64,000 nucleotides of DNA, from the NCBI RefSeq assembly GCF_000092065.1, contig NC_009358.1, positions 248,001-312,000 of the forward strand, read 5' to 3'. Positions within the stretch are counted from its first letter, which is position 1, and every line of letters starts with the position of its first letter. Below, piece after piece: positions 44,935 through 54,707 of this stretch. The notes beneath the pieces are model-generated. The model saw only the letters and a list, made by a program, of their open reading frames with translations, was not told where the DNA came from and did not search any database. A program made the translations under genes and the position numbers. This stretch comes from Ostreococcus lucimarinus CCE9901. Lineage: Eukaryota > Chlorophyta > Mamiellophyceae > Mamiellales > Bathycoccaceae.

Positions 44935-46812
44935 TCAACTGAGCCAAGGATGTTGAAGCGCTTCGCTCGCACTCAAACGGGCCTCCGGGTCGACGACTAG
45001 TAACTTTTCCAAAAAATCAATGAAGACATCGTCCTTAGCGCCGAGTCTCGTTTTCAAACACGTACGCTTTGGTCGTAAAATACTCATAGTCCCGCTCATT
45101 TCCTCGATTTCGTGCAGGAATCCTTGCTTAGTAAAGTACTTGTGACTCTGCGTACCTCTGGCGAGAAGTTTGGTGTCGAAGGGCCCTCTGATGCTCACCA
45201 TGCGTGCCAGCAGCGAGGGCACGGAACTATTTCTAAACAACATACGTCCGCTATAAAGTTCGGCAAGAATGCATCCGAGCGACCAAACATCAATCTTTTG
45301 TGAATACTTGGCTCCGATGATGACTTCGGGCGCCCTGTATGCGCGCGACTGCGCGTAACTGGTCAGGGTATCCGTGGTGAAGCACGAGCTGCCAAAGTCG
45401 ATGAGCTTCACGCTACAATCGGCGTAAGACTTCATCAGAATATTTTCGGGCTTCAAGTCACAGTGAATCAGATCCAGGCTGTGCAAGAAAGTGAGTGATT
45501 CGAGGACTTGCTTCGCGATGCAACGCACGCGCGAGAGAGTGAAATACGGTGTCTCGGCGGTCTCCGCGTTGTACTTTTGGAATTCATACAGATTCGCTCG
45601 CAAAAGTTCGCTGACGATGAACAAATGCTCCTTGAAATAGAAAAAATCGAACATTCGCAGCAGTCCGTGCGTGTCGTTCGGATCCTTGGCGTTTATCAAT
45701 CGCAACAGCTTGATCTCGTCTAGTCCCTGGTCCACGTGGTCCTTGTTATTGCTCACGATCTTCAGGCACACGGGTGTGTTCGTCTGAAGATCGTGCGCTC
45801 GCACGGTTTTACTAAACGCCGCACGACCGATGCCTTCGATTATTTTGTACCTATTTGCCACCACATCGCCGTGTTTCACGATGAAATCTTTCGAGTCTTG
45901 GAAGCCAGTTTTTTTGCCTTGGTGAAACACCTTCAAGTGAAAAGCTTCAAACGCGTTGCTCGCCGCATCGCGCTCAGAATCGACCCAACCTTGTGGTATT
46001 GGAGTTTCTAGTCCATCATCTGCGTCTACCGCGGGAACGTCGCCAAACGTGAAACTTTCGCCGCGATCGAGCACTCGCGTCTTCTTCTCAGCGCTCGTCG
46101 TCTGCTCCGCGTTCGCCTTCATGTCTGGCGAAAACTGCACGTGTCCATCGACGCACTCGCCACCCGCTTCCTCCCCCCCACAGTCATCCACTACAAAAGT
46201 GTCCACCAAATGTCTCCTCACCTCGTGTCTGGGCACGTAATACCGATCGAATCCCTCATCCTCTTCATCGACGTATTCGCACGCCGTTTCCGCCTTTCTT
46301 CGCCAGTCTTCCAAGACCTCTTCGTACGACGACGCGTTCTCCAGCAAGTCGTACGGCAAGATCGCCGACACCGACCGCACGTGCGTGCGCACCTTCTCTT
46401 CTGCTTCCTCTTTCGGCACCATCGCCGCCATGGCGCCTCCGTTTACGCTCACGCTCTGCAGCCGCCGCAACAGCGACGGTTGCCAACTGGCACTGCTTTC
46501 ACCTTCGTCCTCGCTCTCATCCTCGCTCTCGTCCGCGTCACCCGCGAGACGCGCACTGACGCCCTTCGCCATCCTCTGCCCGCGTTCGTCGTCGTCGTCG
46601 GCTTCGTCGGCTTCGTCGTCGTCGTCGCCGCCGCCGCCGCCCATTCTCTCGTTCAACTCCTTCGCGAGCGCGCGCTCGCTTCCTCGCAGCTCGTGCCTGC
46701 GCAGAAACTCCAGCGCGCGTCGAAGCTCGTCCGAGTCGCTCTCTAGCGTCACCGCGCGCGTCATCGCGTCGCGTCTCGTCGCACCGCCGCGTCGTCGTCT
46801 GCGGCCGCTCAT
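44935..46812 (-). CDS. Plant-type DYRK protein kinase (DYRKP)
   Basis: The product has 625 residues from ATG 46812 (MSGRRRRRGG); a later ATG (MTRAVTLESD) is possible. The N-terminus has a LisH-like helix (LRRALEFLRRHELRGSERALAKELNERM), followed by acidic and Gly/Asp-rich linkers. The Ser/Thr kinase domain occupies the last ~300 residues: GIGRAAFSKTV glycine loop, CLKIV lysine, HCDLKPENIL catalytic loop, DFG (LIDFGSSCF) and SYAQSRAYRAPEVI activation segment. The SYxQSRxYRAPEV form with DIWSLGCILAEL-like sequence is the DYRK family, plant-specific DYRKP branch. DYRKs autophosphorylate on an activation-loop Tyr and regulate growth and storage. Its start codon is 59 bases from that of NAA20. Confidence 0.88.
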   Translation of the reverse strand: MSGRRRRRGGATRRDAMTRAVTLESDSDELRRALEFLRRHELRGSERALAKELNERMGGGGGDDDDEADEADDDDERGQRMAKGVSARLAGDADESEDESEDEGESSASWQPSLLRRLQSVSVNGGAMAAMVPKEEAEEKVRTHVRSVSAILPYDLLENASSYEEVLEDWRRKAETACEYVDEEDEGFDRYYVPRHEVRRHLVDTFVVDDCGGEEAGGECVDGHVQFSPDMKANAEQTTSAEKKTRVLDRGESFTFGDVPAVDADDGLETPIPQGWVDSERDAASNAFEAFHLKVFHQGKKTGFQDSKDFIVKHGDVVANRYKIIEGIGRAAFSKTVRAHDLQTNTPVCLKIVSNNKDHVDQGLDEIKLLRLINAKDPNDTHGLLRMFDFFYFKEHLFIVSELLRANLYEFQKYNAETAETPYFTLSRVRCIAKQVLESLTFLHSLDLIHCDLKPENILMKSYADCSVKLIDFGSSCFTTDTLTSYAQSRAYRAPEVIIGAKYSQKIDVWSLGCILAELYSGRMLFRNSSVPSLLARMVSIRGPFDTKLLARGTQSHKYFTKQGFLHEIEEMSGTMSILRPKRTCLKTRLGAKDDVFIDFLEKLLVVDPEARLSASEALQHPWLS

Positions 46813-46871
46813 CGTTCGTCGCGACGCGAGCGTCCCGCACACGCGGTCGCGACGGGCGTCGACACGACGCG

Positions 46872-47396
46872 ATGACCACGGTGCGCCCGTTCGCGTGCGC
46901 GGACTTGTTCGCGTACAACGACGTCAACGTCGACGCGTTGACGGAGACGTACGGGCTGGCGTTTTACCTGCAGTACCTCGCGACGTGGCCCGAGTATTTC
47001 AGCGCCGCGACGTCGACGTTCGGTGACGTGTGCGGGTACGTCATGGGGAAGTGCGAGGGCGAGGGCGAGTTGTTTCACGGACACGTGTCCGCGGTGACGG
47101 TGGCGCCGGGATACCGAAGACAAGGGCTGGCGAAGACGCTGATGAGGGAGCTGGAGCTGGTGACGGAGACGGCGCACGACGCGTACTTTGTGGATTTGTT
47201 CGTCAGGGTGTCCAACGCGCTGGCGATAGGGATGTATGAAAAGTTTGGGTACACGGTGTACAGACGAGTGCTAGATTATTACAGCGGGGACGAGGACGCG
47301 TACGACATGCGAAAGGCGATGCGACGGGACGTCGCGAAGAAATCCGTCGTTCCTTCTAAGAAGGATTGGCATCCTTGGGAGCTCGAATGGACGTGA
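46872..47396 (+). CDS. NAA20: N-alpha-acetyltransferase 20, NatB catalytic subunit
   Basis: The product has 174 residues of the GNAT fold. MTTVRPFACADLFAYNDVNVDALTETYGLAFYLQYLATWPEYF is the near-invariant NAA20 start. The acetyl-CoA motif is RRQGLA (82-87), followed by the typical FVDLFVRVSNALAIGMYEKFGYTVYRRVLDYYSG. NatB acetylates proteins beginning Met-Asp, Met-Glu, Met-Asn or Met-Gln cotranslationally with its auxiliary subunit NAA25. Length and end (KDWHPWELEW) match the family. Confidence 0.96.
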   Translation: MTTVRPFACADLFAYNDVNVDALTETYGLAFYLQYLATWPEYFSAATSTFGDVCGYVMGKCEGEGELFHGHVSAVTVAPGYRRQGLAKTLMRELELVTETAHDAYFVDLFVRVSNALAIGMYEKFGYTVYRRVLDYYSGDEDAYDMRKAMRRDVAKKSVVPSKKDWHPWELEWT

Positions 47397-47486
47397 GGCG
47401 CGCGCCGTGAATGAAACAACTCGAGTGAATATTATAGACACGCACCAATAGCCGTGGTGCGATAGCGCGCGCGTTGAAAAAGTAAT

Positions 47487-48206
47487 TCATCGAGCCCAAA
47501 ACTTGAACGAGGCCCGCCCACTCGTGGCGTTGGCGAGCCGCTCCTTCAACGTCTCCGCGACTTCTTCCTCGCACTCGATCTGTATGTGCACAGAACCATC
47601 ATCGGAGTACTCTTCGTCGATCTTCTCCGCCGCGAATTCGTCCAAGGCTAGAAATATTTTCCCCAAATCCCCCGGCGCGGCGTTGACGACGGCGTCGACT
47701 TTCGCTCGCACCTCGGTCGCTTCCTTTGCCGCCAACTCCAGAGCTGATTGCGCGGCACCTCCATACGCACGTATCAGGCCTCCCGTGCCCAATTGCGTGC
47801 CACCGTAATATCGCGTCACTAACACGACACAATGGTCCAGACCGCTCGCCGTCACGGCGTTCAGAATGGGCTGTCCGGCTGTCCCGCCTGGCTCACCATC
47901 GTCGCTAAATCTGTACTGCGCCTCCCCGTAGCGGAAAGCCCAACAATTATGACTAGCGCTGAGGTCACTTCGCTCCTTAACGAACCGCAACGCGTCGTCC
48001 GCGCTCGCACACGGCGCGGCGAGCGCGACGAAGCGCGACTTCTTTACTTCCGTCTCAACACGGCAGACGTCGCTCGGCGTGCGGTACGAGGACGCGCGCG
48101 GCGGCGCGGGGGCGCGACGCGACGCGAGCGAGCGACGGAAAATGCTTGAGCGCGATGGGACGAGGTTGAGGTTCTCACCGATCGCTCGCAAGGTTGATGA
48201 CAGCAT
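47487..48206 (-). CDS. IMPACT/YigZ (UPF0029) family protein
   Basis: The product has 239 residues from ATG 48206. The N-terminal ~40 residues are Arg/Ser/Pro rich, possibly an organellar leader. The core reads VKKSRFVALAAPCASADDALRFV, then SASHNCWAFRYG and FSDDGEPGGTAGQPILNAV, and GLDHCVVLVTRYYGGTQLGTGGLIRAYGGAA, the UPF0029 signature. A C-terminal YigZ-type domain (DAVVNAAPGDLGKIFLAL...EIECEEEVAETLKERL) completes the bacterial YigZ layout. There is no RWD domain, so it is the YigZ form and not full IMPACT. The biochemical role is not settled in the family. Confidence 0.9.
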   Translation of the reverse strand: MLSSTLRAIGENLNLVPSRSSIFRRSLASRRAPAPPRASSYRTPSDVCRVETEVKKSRFVALAAPCASADDALRFVKERSDLSASHNCWAFRYGEAQYRFSDDGEPGGTAGQPILNAVTASGLDHCVVLVTRYYGGTQLGTGGLIRAYGGAAQSALELAAKEATEVRAKVDAVVNAAPGDLGKIFLALDEFAAEKIDEEYSDDGSVHIQIECEEEVAETLKERLANATSGRASFKFWAR

Positions 48207-48292
48207 GTCGCGCTGTGCGGTTGGCCCGGTCTACTGTCTACGGACAACATTTCTAATGTTTGCTAATCGTACCTACTGCGTGCGTGAGCTAG

Positions 48293-50872
48293 TTAAATCC
48301 AATCATCTAATTCTTGATTGTCGCCCTGAGATGGCGTGCGCGCTGAGGCGTTGTTATGCGTCGCGAACAGCGTGTTGAGTTTGTCGTTGCCGTCGGGGCG
48401 CTTTTCACTCTTGGTGCGCGGAGAGTTTTGCTTGTAATCTGCATACCCGAACTGCGTCTCGTGCTTATTATCCATTTGAGACAGTTGGAGACTGGACGCG
48501 CCCATCGCATTCTTTACCGTCCTCGTGACGGTAGAGCGATTCACGGGCGTCGGAAAACCGAGCGGTTTAGGCATATCGGTGTTTTCATCCCTGGGTTCCA
48601 TATTTTGCATCACCTGATCGAACAGCGCCTCCGTTTGCTCGCCCGCGCTCGGTCGCCCGGTCAGCGTTTTCAGTCGTTTACTTCCAGGCGTCACGCCCGA
48701 TGCGGTGCGTGAGAGCGGTGTTTTCCCACGAGAACCAGTCGACTTGGGCATTCTACTGTCGCCGCTTGGGCTGCTCTTCGCGATCGTACTCGGCGTGGAA
48801 GGTTTCGTCGTATGCAGCGGAGATGCAGAGGGTTGTAATAACCCGGAAAGATCTTTTCCAACGACTTGAGGCGCGAAAGCTTTCTTTGCAGCCGCTTGAA
48901 TCTCCGCGTGAGTTTCACCGGCTGCAGGTTCCGCATTCGATTCGCCAGACTTTGGCTTAAATTCGGACTCGTCCACAAGCTTTCCAGATTTGATGCACGT
49001 TTCCAACCATTCGCGAGTGGCAACTTTAAGACCCCAGTTCATCGCAGCTTCATACTTCTTACCGGAAGCTACCGGTGACAATAGATGGGTGTTTTTCGCT
49101 CGACTCAGTTGGTCTGAATACTTCGCGTCAACGAGCACACACATCATGCGAATCTCACGCTTTGTATCCTCGGTATAGTTTGACGTGCTCATACGAATAC
49201 TACCCCCACTCAAACCTGGGATCGGTACGTCGCACGGAAGTGGTTTGAAAGCCACCGAATTTTCGGGAGAAAGAATGCAGCTTTGCTTCAGGCATTCGTC
49301 CAACCAAAAGCACGTCACAAGTTCCATCTTGCCCAGCGCCATCTTCCTGAGCGTCCTTCGCTCATCCGCGCTCGGCATTGATGGGCACACCATGTAGTCA
49401 GCGTTCATGAACTCTCTACCAGTACGCGAGTCAATTACTGACCCCCCACCTTGACCGATGTAATCACGTGCCGCCGAAGCCTCATCTTCTTGCAAAAGAG
49501 GAGACAACGCGATTCGCTTACCGACGAACGGAATACTATCTGACGTCGGCTGGCCAGACTCGTCCTGTCTATCGAAACGAATCGGTTCCGTCGCAGGCAG
49601 CTCTGTTCCTGTCATTTTAGACGTCTCAGGCACTTGAACTCGAGATAAATTCTCGCGCGCGAGCGGATTTTGATCTCTCGTCACGATCTCGGGTTGTCGA
49701 ATATCTTGCTTCGCGCCCGGATTCAATCGACTCGTTCGGTTACCTCGGTTACCTTCTTCGATCTCATCACGACGTTCGCTCGATAGCGACCTGGTAGATT
49801 GTATCCCTGAATCGGTTCGTCGATTTGATATGGTTTTGTTGACATTCTCCTCCCAGATTTTGTCTTCAATCAAGTAATCTTCCATCGGTAAGCACTTGCT
49901 CTCGCGTGCGCACGCCACAAGCCACGCTGCCGTCACGCAGCGATCTCGCTCCATGCGGACCCGATAATAATCAACCGCACTCGCATGCTCACTAATGACT
50001 ATGTGAGTCGCCTTGTTCATGTCTTTTGTGGTGATCCCCGCCCCTTGACGAACTAGTTTCATCTTTTCAAACGTATCCTCGTGCATGAGATTCTTCTTCT
50101 CTTGATTTCTCGTCTCTCGTTCGTGTGCGTCAAAACCGACCATGTAAAGACGACAACCGAATAGATGATTTGAGTCCCAAGGCGTGTCGTCTTCTAACAA
50201 TTGAGGAGGCACCCACTTAACCACTTCCGGTGCAACAACTCTCTGCTGCACCACCGGGTAACACGCTTCGCCGACGTTTGCCTTCGCTCTCACGCAGTCG
50301 TCCAACCATTTTTGACTCACGATTCTTATGCCCCACTTCAGTGCACTTTTATACTTGCCACCCTCCGGTTTCAACGCGATCAAATGTGTGCACTTTCCCT
50401 GGACTAAATCTGGCGAAAACGTTCCGCCGTTCTGCTCCACCTCCAACTTCAATCGCTCTCGATGCGTCAGGTCCATAAATCCCGTGATCGACACGACACA
50501 TCCCAAGAACGGTGGTACCATGAAACGATCTAGCGCTACCAACCTTTTTCCTTGCGCGCTCGCTCGCAACCAACCCACCGTGACGACCGGTTTCCTCAGC
50601 TGTCTCGCCACGTCGTACTTGAGCGTCGTCGTCGCCGCCGCCAGACACACGTCGAAGTGCGACCCGGGACGATATCCACGATCGATCGTCACGTCCAGCG
50701 CCTGCGCCAGCTGCTCGATCTCATCCTACGTCATCACACTCGTCGTTCGTGCGCACCGTCAGTCTCTCGAGGTCGTCGTCGTCGCGATGATCGTCGGCTG
50801 TCTTCTCGGATTCAAATCTCGACGCACCGTTTGCTCATCCGTGAAACCGGTGATGATGACCACGGTGGACAT
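48293..50872 (-). CDS. Multi-BRCT DNA damage/replication protein, TopBP1/MEI1/Dpb11-like, two exons
   Basis: Exons are 50872-50828 and 50725-48293 (825 residues), intron of 102 bases with GT at 50827, AG at 50726 and a gactgac branch motif. Exon 1 encodes MSTVVIITGFTDEQT and joins DEIEQLAQALDVTIDRGYRPG, completing BRCT1. Further BRCT repeats follow: GCVVSITGFMDLTHRERLKLEVEQNGG...QKWLDDC; FGCRLYMVGFDAHER...AAWLVAC; VGKRIALSPLL...CFWLDEC; REIRMMCVLVDAKYSDQ...REWLETC. That makes about five, with an extended Ser/Thr/Pro tail with TP and SP sites. TopBP1/MEI1 relatives act in replication checkpoint and meiotic repair. An in-frame ATG at 51028 could lengthen the N-terminus but adds no family sequence. 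Confidence 0.85.
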
Positions 50873-51123
50873 CACGCGCGGCTCGAGACGCGTCTTACGT
50901 GTCGATCTCGGTTTGAGGCCGCACGTGCGCGCGAAGACGCGCGAGGCGCGATGTGGTGCGTTGCGATGTGGCAACTTCACCGGTTGAGGGACGTTTTTCA
51001 GACTGCGGTGCCAGATTTCGATTTCCATCGATTGTTTCGAAGCATGCGAGCGGGATGATGGGAATCAGCGGACAAGAAATGTTCTAGTTTTCTGAACTTT
51101 TACATGATGCGCGGCGCGCGGGG

Positions 51124-52230
51124 CTATTGCTTGGCAATTTGCGCGAACGATTGCCGTAAGCCGTCGACGGTTTTGCGAAACGAAGCGAGCTCGGCAGATT
51201 GCTTCTTTACCGTCGCTTCGAGGTCCTTGACGCGCGACTCCAGCTTGGTGATGTGAGATTTAGACCCCACATGGCTTTTGTCGAGTTCTGCATGCTTGGT
51301 TTCGAGGGTGAGAAGGGCGGTGTCGATCGCGCGAAGGCCTTCGCGCCTGTGCTCGTCGTCATCGACGACGGCTTGCGCCCACCTCTCGAGCGCGCTCACA
51401 CGCGTCGATACCTTGGTCTCGGCGGTATAAAGCATGCGCAAATGATTTTCAGCATTCTCAAACAGATGTTCAGACATTTTCCCTAGTCTGACGGGATGCT
51501 GGCATCCCAACTCAGCGTAAGGGCATTCCACTTCTCGCATGGCGCAGTCGCCTGCTGCGTGGGCTTCCATCTCTCCTCGGGCGATTTGCCGCCCACACTC
51601 CAGTCTGCAGTCGATGAGCTTGTAAGAGCATCGGTTGTCGTGTTTTTCTTGAGAATGCTTGCTGAAACTCGCGGGGCATCCTTCGTTCGAACACGAAACC
51701 GGAAGAAATTTACAGCTTATCTTGTGCTCAAACAACGCATCCTCATCCACACAAGATTTTCGACAATGCGCCTGAAAGTCCGTGTCGTAATAATCTCTTA
51801 CCAACCTAATGGCTAACTTGTGACGCTCCGCCTCGGGCCACGCGTCATCATTATCAAGAAGCAGTGTTGTCGTCGCCGCTACGCCATCCTCTGTAGAGGA
51901 AAACACACCACTCATAAGCCCTTTCTTCCCCGCCGTCCACGCGTTGATGGCGTTCGACAGGTCGACAAGCGTTCTGTTGCTCCCTTTCGCGCCTCTCACG
52001 AGCGCTTCTTCGAGTTCTTTCGCGCATTCCGTCGCACTTTTGAGTTTGGACGAAGTGGACGACAAAACGCTCGATTGAAACACAACGGCTCGAACGACGG
52101 CGTTGAACAGCGCGCTGGCGACATTGTTCGACGTAGAACAACACACGTGGTCGCACGTTAACCGTGACTCGGGCGCGGTTGACTCGAGCGCGCGAGAGGG
52201 AAGTTCGGACTCGGACGTGTCGTCGCTCAT
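51124..52230 (-). CDS. TRAF-type zinc finger and coiled-coil protein
   Basis: The product has 368 residues. The N-terminal ~130 residues are helical with a conserved-looking AWTAGKKGLMSGVF stretch. TRAF-type zinc fingers lie between about 155 and 255: CRKSCVDEDALFEHKISCKFLPVSC, CPASFSKHSQEKHDNRCSYKLIDC, CGRQIARGEMEAHAAGDCAMREVEC and CQHPVRLGKMSEHL. The C-terminal third is a long coiled coil. No RING finger is visible, so E3 activity is not supported; similar plant proteins act as scaffolds. It is divergent from nothing close: the next gene upstream ends at 52430 on the same strand. Confidence 0.8.
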   Translation of the reverse strand: MSDDTSESELPSRALESTAPESRLTCDHVCCSTSNNVASALFNAVVRAVVFQSSVLSSTSSKLKSATECAKELEEALVRGAKGSNRTLVDLSNAINAWTAGKKGLMSGVFSSTEDGVAATTTLLLDNDDAWPEAERHKLAIRLVRDYYDTDFQAHCRKSCVDEDALFEHKISCKFLPVSCSNEGCPASFSKHSQEKHDNRCSYKLIDCRLECGRQIARGEMEAHAAGDCAMREVECPYAELGCQHPVRLGKMSEHLFENAENHLRMLYTAETKVSTRVSALERWAQAVVDDDEHRREGLRAIDTALLTLETKHAELDKSHVGSKSHITKLESRVKDLEATVKKQSAELASFRKTVDGLRQSFAQIAKQ

Positions 52231-52429
52231 GGTGAGCGTCGCGTCGACGAATGTGGTTGGTGGTTGGCTTTTGCCGTTCAGAAGTGCGGTCGATATTAAA
52301 ATTAAAAAACATACCGTGCATTATTATCTACGTATTGTCTACGTGCGTGCGTGTCGTGTGTCGTGTGTCGCGTATCCGGAAATTCGGGTAATATACAGTG
52401 GCGTCGGCGCAGACCTGACAGCGCGTTGA

Positions 52430-53615
52430 CTAAACTCGGAGGATCTGGAGGCTGTTTCGGAAAGCTATCGAGATCCAATCCGGTTGCGACGCGCTCCACT
52501 GTAACTGATTGATTTCTGCTCCAGCAGAGTAAGCGAGAATAGGGTCGAGACCGCCTTCGGGTGGTTGATTCATGGACGACAAATCCCAAATCAACGCCTG
52601 ACTGTCGTCGCCCGCCGTGCACATGTGGCTTGAGCTGTGTGGCGCCCACGCCAATGTATTCACGCTCGCTCTGTGACTCTGAAGTTCTGCGACCGGCAAC
52701 GTCGGGAAGCGAATATCGAGAATGATCACCGGACTATCCATGCAAATGGTGGCCATGTATCTCGGATCCTGCTTGTTCCACCCCAAACGCAGCAGCGGCG
52801 TGTCTGGAGTTTGACTCTCGTAAATGATCGTACTGTGATCCTTGTCTCTCAAGTCGAAAACTCGCACACTTCCATCCGCACTTACGCTAGCGAAAACCTC
52901 TGGACCACCCCACGCGATGTCGTACACCTCCTTATCATGCGCGATGAGCTGCGTGTCCACGCACTCGCGCTCGATGTCCCAAATCGTACACGTCGTGTCG
53001 ATCGACGACGTCCCCACTCGCTGAAGCTTGGTCTCGTTCCAATCAAAGCTCGTCAGCGGTGCGCAAAATTCGCTGCTCTTGTTATTATTCAGTAAAGATT
53101 TCATCTGCACCGTGTTATCATCCTGCACTTGCCAGATTCGCAAGTAGTCCCCCGTCGTCGCTAACAAATCCTCCTTCGTGCACTCCTTGTCCGGAATGAA
53201 CAAAATTTTCGTGCAAGGATACGGATGCGTGAACGAACACTGCGCCTCCTTCGGAAACTCCCCGGTTTCCTCGTCCAAGGTGATGATCTCAACCTTGTTG
53301 CTATACTCCTCCACGAACGAACCCAAGGCGAGGCGGAAGCGTTTATCTTGTCGAACCTGTCGCGTTCAATTCGACGTCGTCAGTCCACGCCATTCGCGTC
53401 TTCACTCGCGCGTCTCCATTTTTAATCTCCGATCGACCGTTCGCGCGCGTCCCCGAGTCTCCTCCGTCGCGTCTCCTCCGTCGCCCCTCGCGATTCAATT
53501 CTCCCGCGCTCGCCCCCAATCCATCGCCTCGCTCGCCACGCACGCTCCAATTGCACGCGTAGATCATCCACGGCGCCTCATAGGTGTATATTTCCGCCCT
53601 CTTCTCCGCGTTCAT
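52430..53615 (-). CDS. LWD: WD40 protein DCAF7/LWD (AN11/TTG1 family), two exons
   Basis: Exons are 53615-53544 and 53356-52430 (332 residues), intron 187 bases (GT at 53543, AG at 53357, gactgac branch motif). Exon 1 gives [24 protein letters not shown], and the join yields [21 protein letters not shown], the near-universal DCAF7/LWD start. WD repeats include [65 protein letters not shown] and [17 protein letters not shown]. The end is [12 protein letters not shown]. In plants LWD1/2 are clock co-activators. In animals DCAF7 is a scaffold for DYRK1A and other kinases. A naive model would miss exon 1 and start at MGSFVEEY. Confidence 0.93.
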
Positions 53616-53901
53616 CGTTCGCGCGCGCCTTCCTCGTCTTTCGTCGCGCGCCTTCACCGCCCGTCGGGTCCCGCGTTCGCGCTCGACGCCTTCGCGTTCG
53701 CGTCCGACGCCTTCGCGTCGCTCGAAGCGCGCGCCTCGCTCGCGTCGACCGCGTCGAGCGCGTCGACCGCGTCGAGCGCGTTCGCGTCGTCGTGTGCCGC
53801 GCGTCGTTCGCGCCGTCGTCGAATCCATCCATCGAATCCATCGATCGATGCGTCCGTCGATCGCGCGCGGCGCCGTTCGCGGCGGCGCACCCGCGCGCGC
53901 G

Positions 53902-54633
53902 ATGGACGCCGGCGCGACGTCGCGCGCGCGCACGATGCTCGACGCGTGCGAACGCCTCGGAACGTTCGCCGGCGTCGCGGGCGACGCGCGCGCGGACGGG
54001 ACGGCGCGCGACGGACGGGACGTCGTCGCGGACGTCGTCATCCTCGGCGCGGACCGCGCCGAGGGGACGAGCCCGCGGGAGACGGCGACGATGTTCGCGA
54101 GCGTGCGCGCGCGGGCGAGAGCGTGCGGCGTGGACACGGTGCGAGTGCTGTGCGTCGGGCCGAACGTGCGCGTGGGCGAGGCGTACGAGCTGGGGAGGGA
54201 GTACGACGCGGGCGAGAGGACGCGGGACGAGGCGGCGCTGCGGGTGGAGTTTCGAGCGGGATTGTATCACGAGGAAACGGTCGAGAGAACGGCGGACGTG
54301 GCGTTCGCGTTTAACGCGGGAGTGTGGGGGTACGATCCGAGCGATTGGCATCCGACGATCGAACGAGTGGTGGTGCGAGAGCGAACGCCGCTCGTGCTGA
54401 CGTCGTATAGCTTGCGAGAGGCGGAGAGCGACGAGGACGCGATGCGGGCGAGCCTGAGTGGGTTCGAGAACGTGATGTGGGAGTGGGAGGCGGAGAAAAA
54501 CGCGTCGTGCTCGAGCGAGGTGCGAGAGTTGGGATTTGATCGAACCGAGTACATGAAGAAGGACGCGAGCGGCGAGTCGTCGCAGGACGTATTGCGAGAA
54601 AATTTCGCGTGGCAATGCGTCGCCGTGAATTGA
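53902..54633 (+). CDS. MSS51 C-terminal-domain-like protein
   Basis: The product has 243 residues from ATG 53902 (MDAGATSRARTMLDACERLG); an in-frame ATG at 53848 would add 18 residues. VADVVILGADRAEGTSPRETATMFASVR is followed by CGVDTVRVLCVGPNV. The region VAFAFNAGVWGYDPSDWHPTIERVV...PLVLTSYSLREAESDEDAM and NVMWEWEAEKNASCSSEV resembles the C-terminal domain of MSS51/zf-MYND-associated proteins (FNPGF...PVLVTSY...). No MYND zinc finger precedes it, so it is a stand-alone version. Function is unknown here; yeast Mss51 regulates COX1 synthesis through other parts of the protein. Confidence 0.65.
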   Translation: MDAGATSRARTMLDACERLGTFAGVAGDARADGTARDGRDVVADVVILGADRAEGTSPRETATMFASVRARARACGVDTVRVLCVGPNVRVGEAYELGREYDAGERTRDEAALRVEFRAGLYHEETVERTADVAFAFNAGVWGYDPSDWHPTIERVVVRERTPLVLTSYSLREAESDEDAMRASLSGFENVMWEWEAEKNASCSSEVRELGFDRTEYMKKDASGESSQDVLRENFAWQCVAVN

Positions 54634-54707
54634 AAATTTGTCGAGTTGTCGAGTTGTTGAGTAGGTTTTGTAACACGAATGATTTTGATTCTTTCTTTCG
54701 AAAGCGC

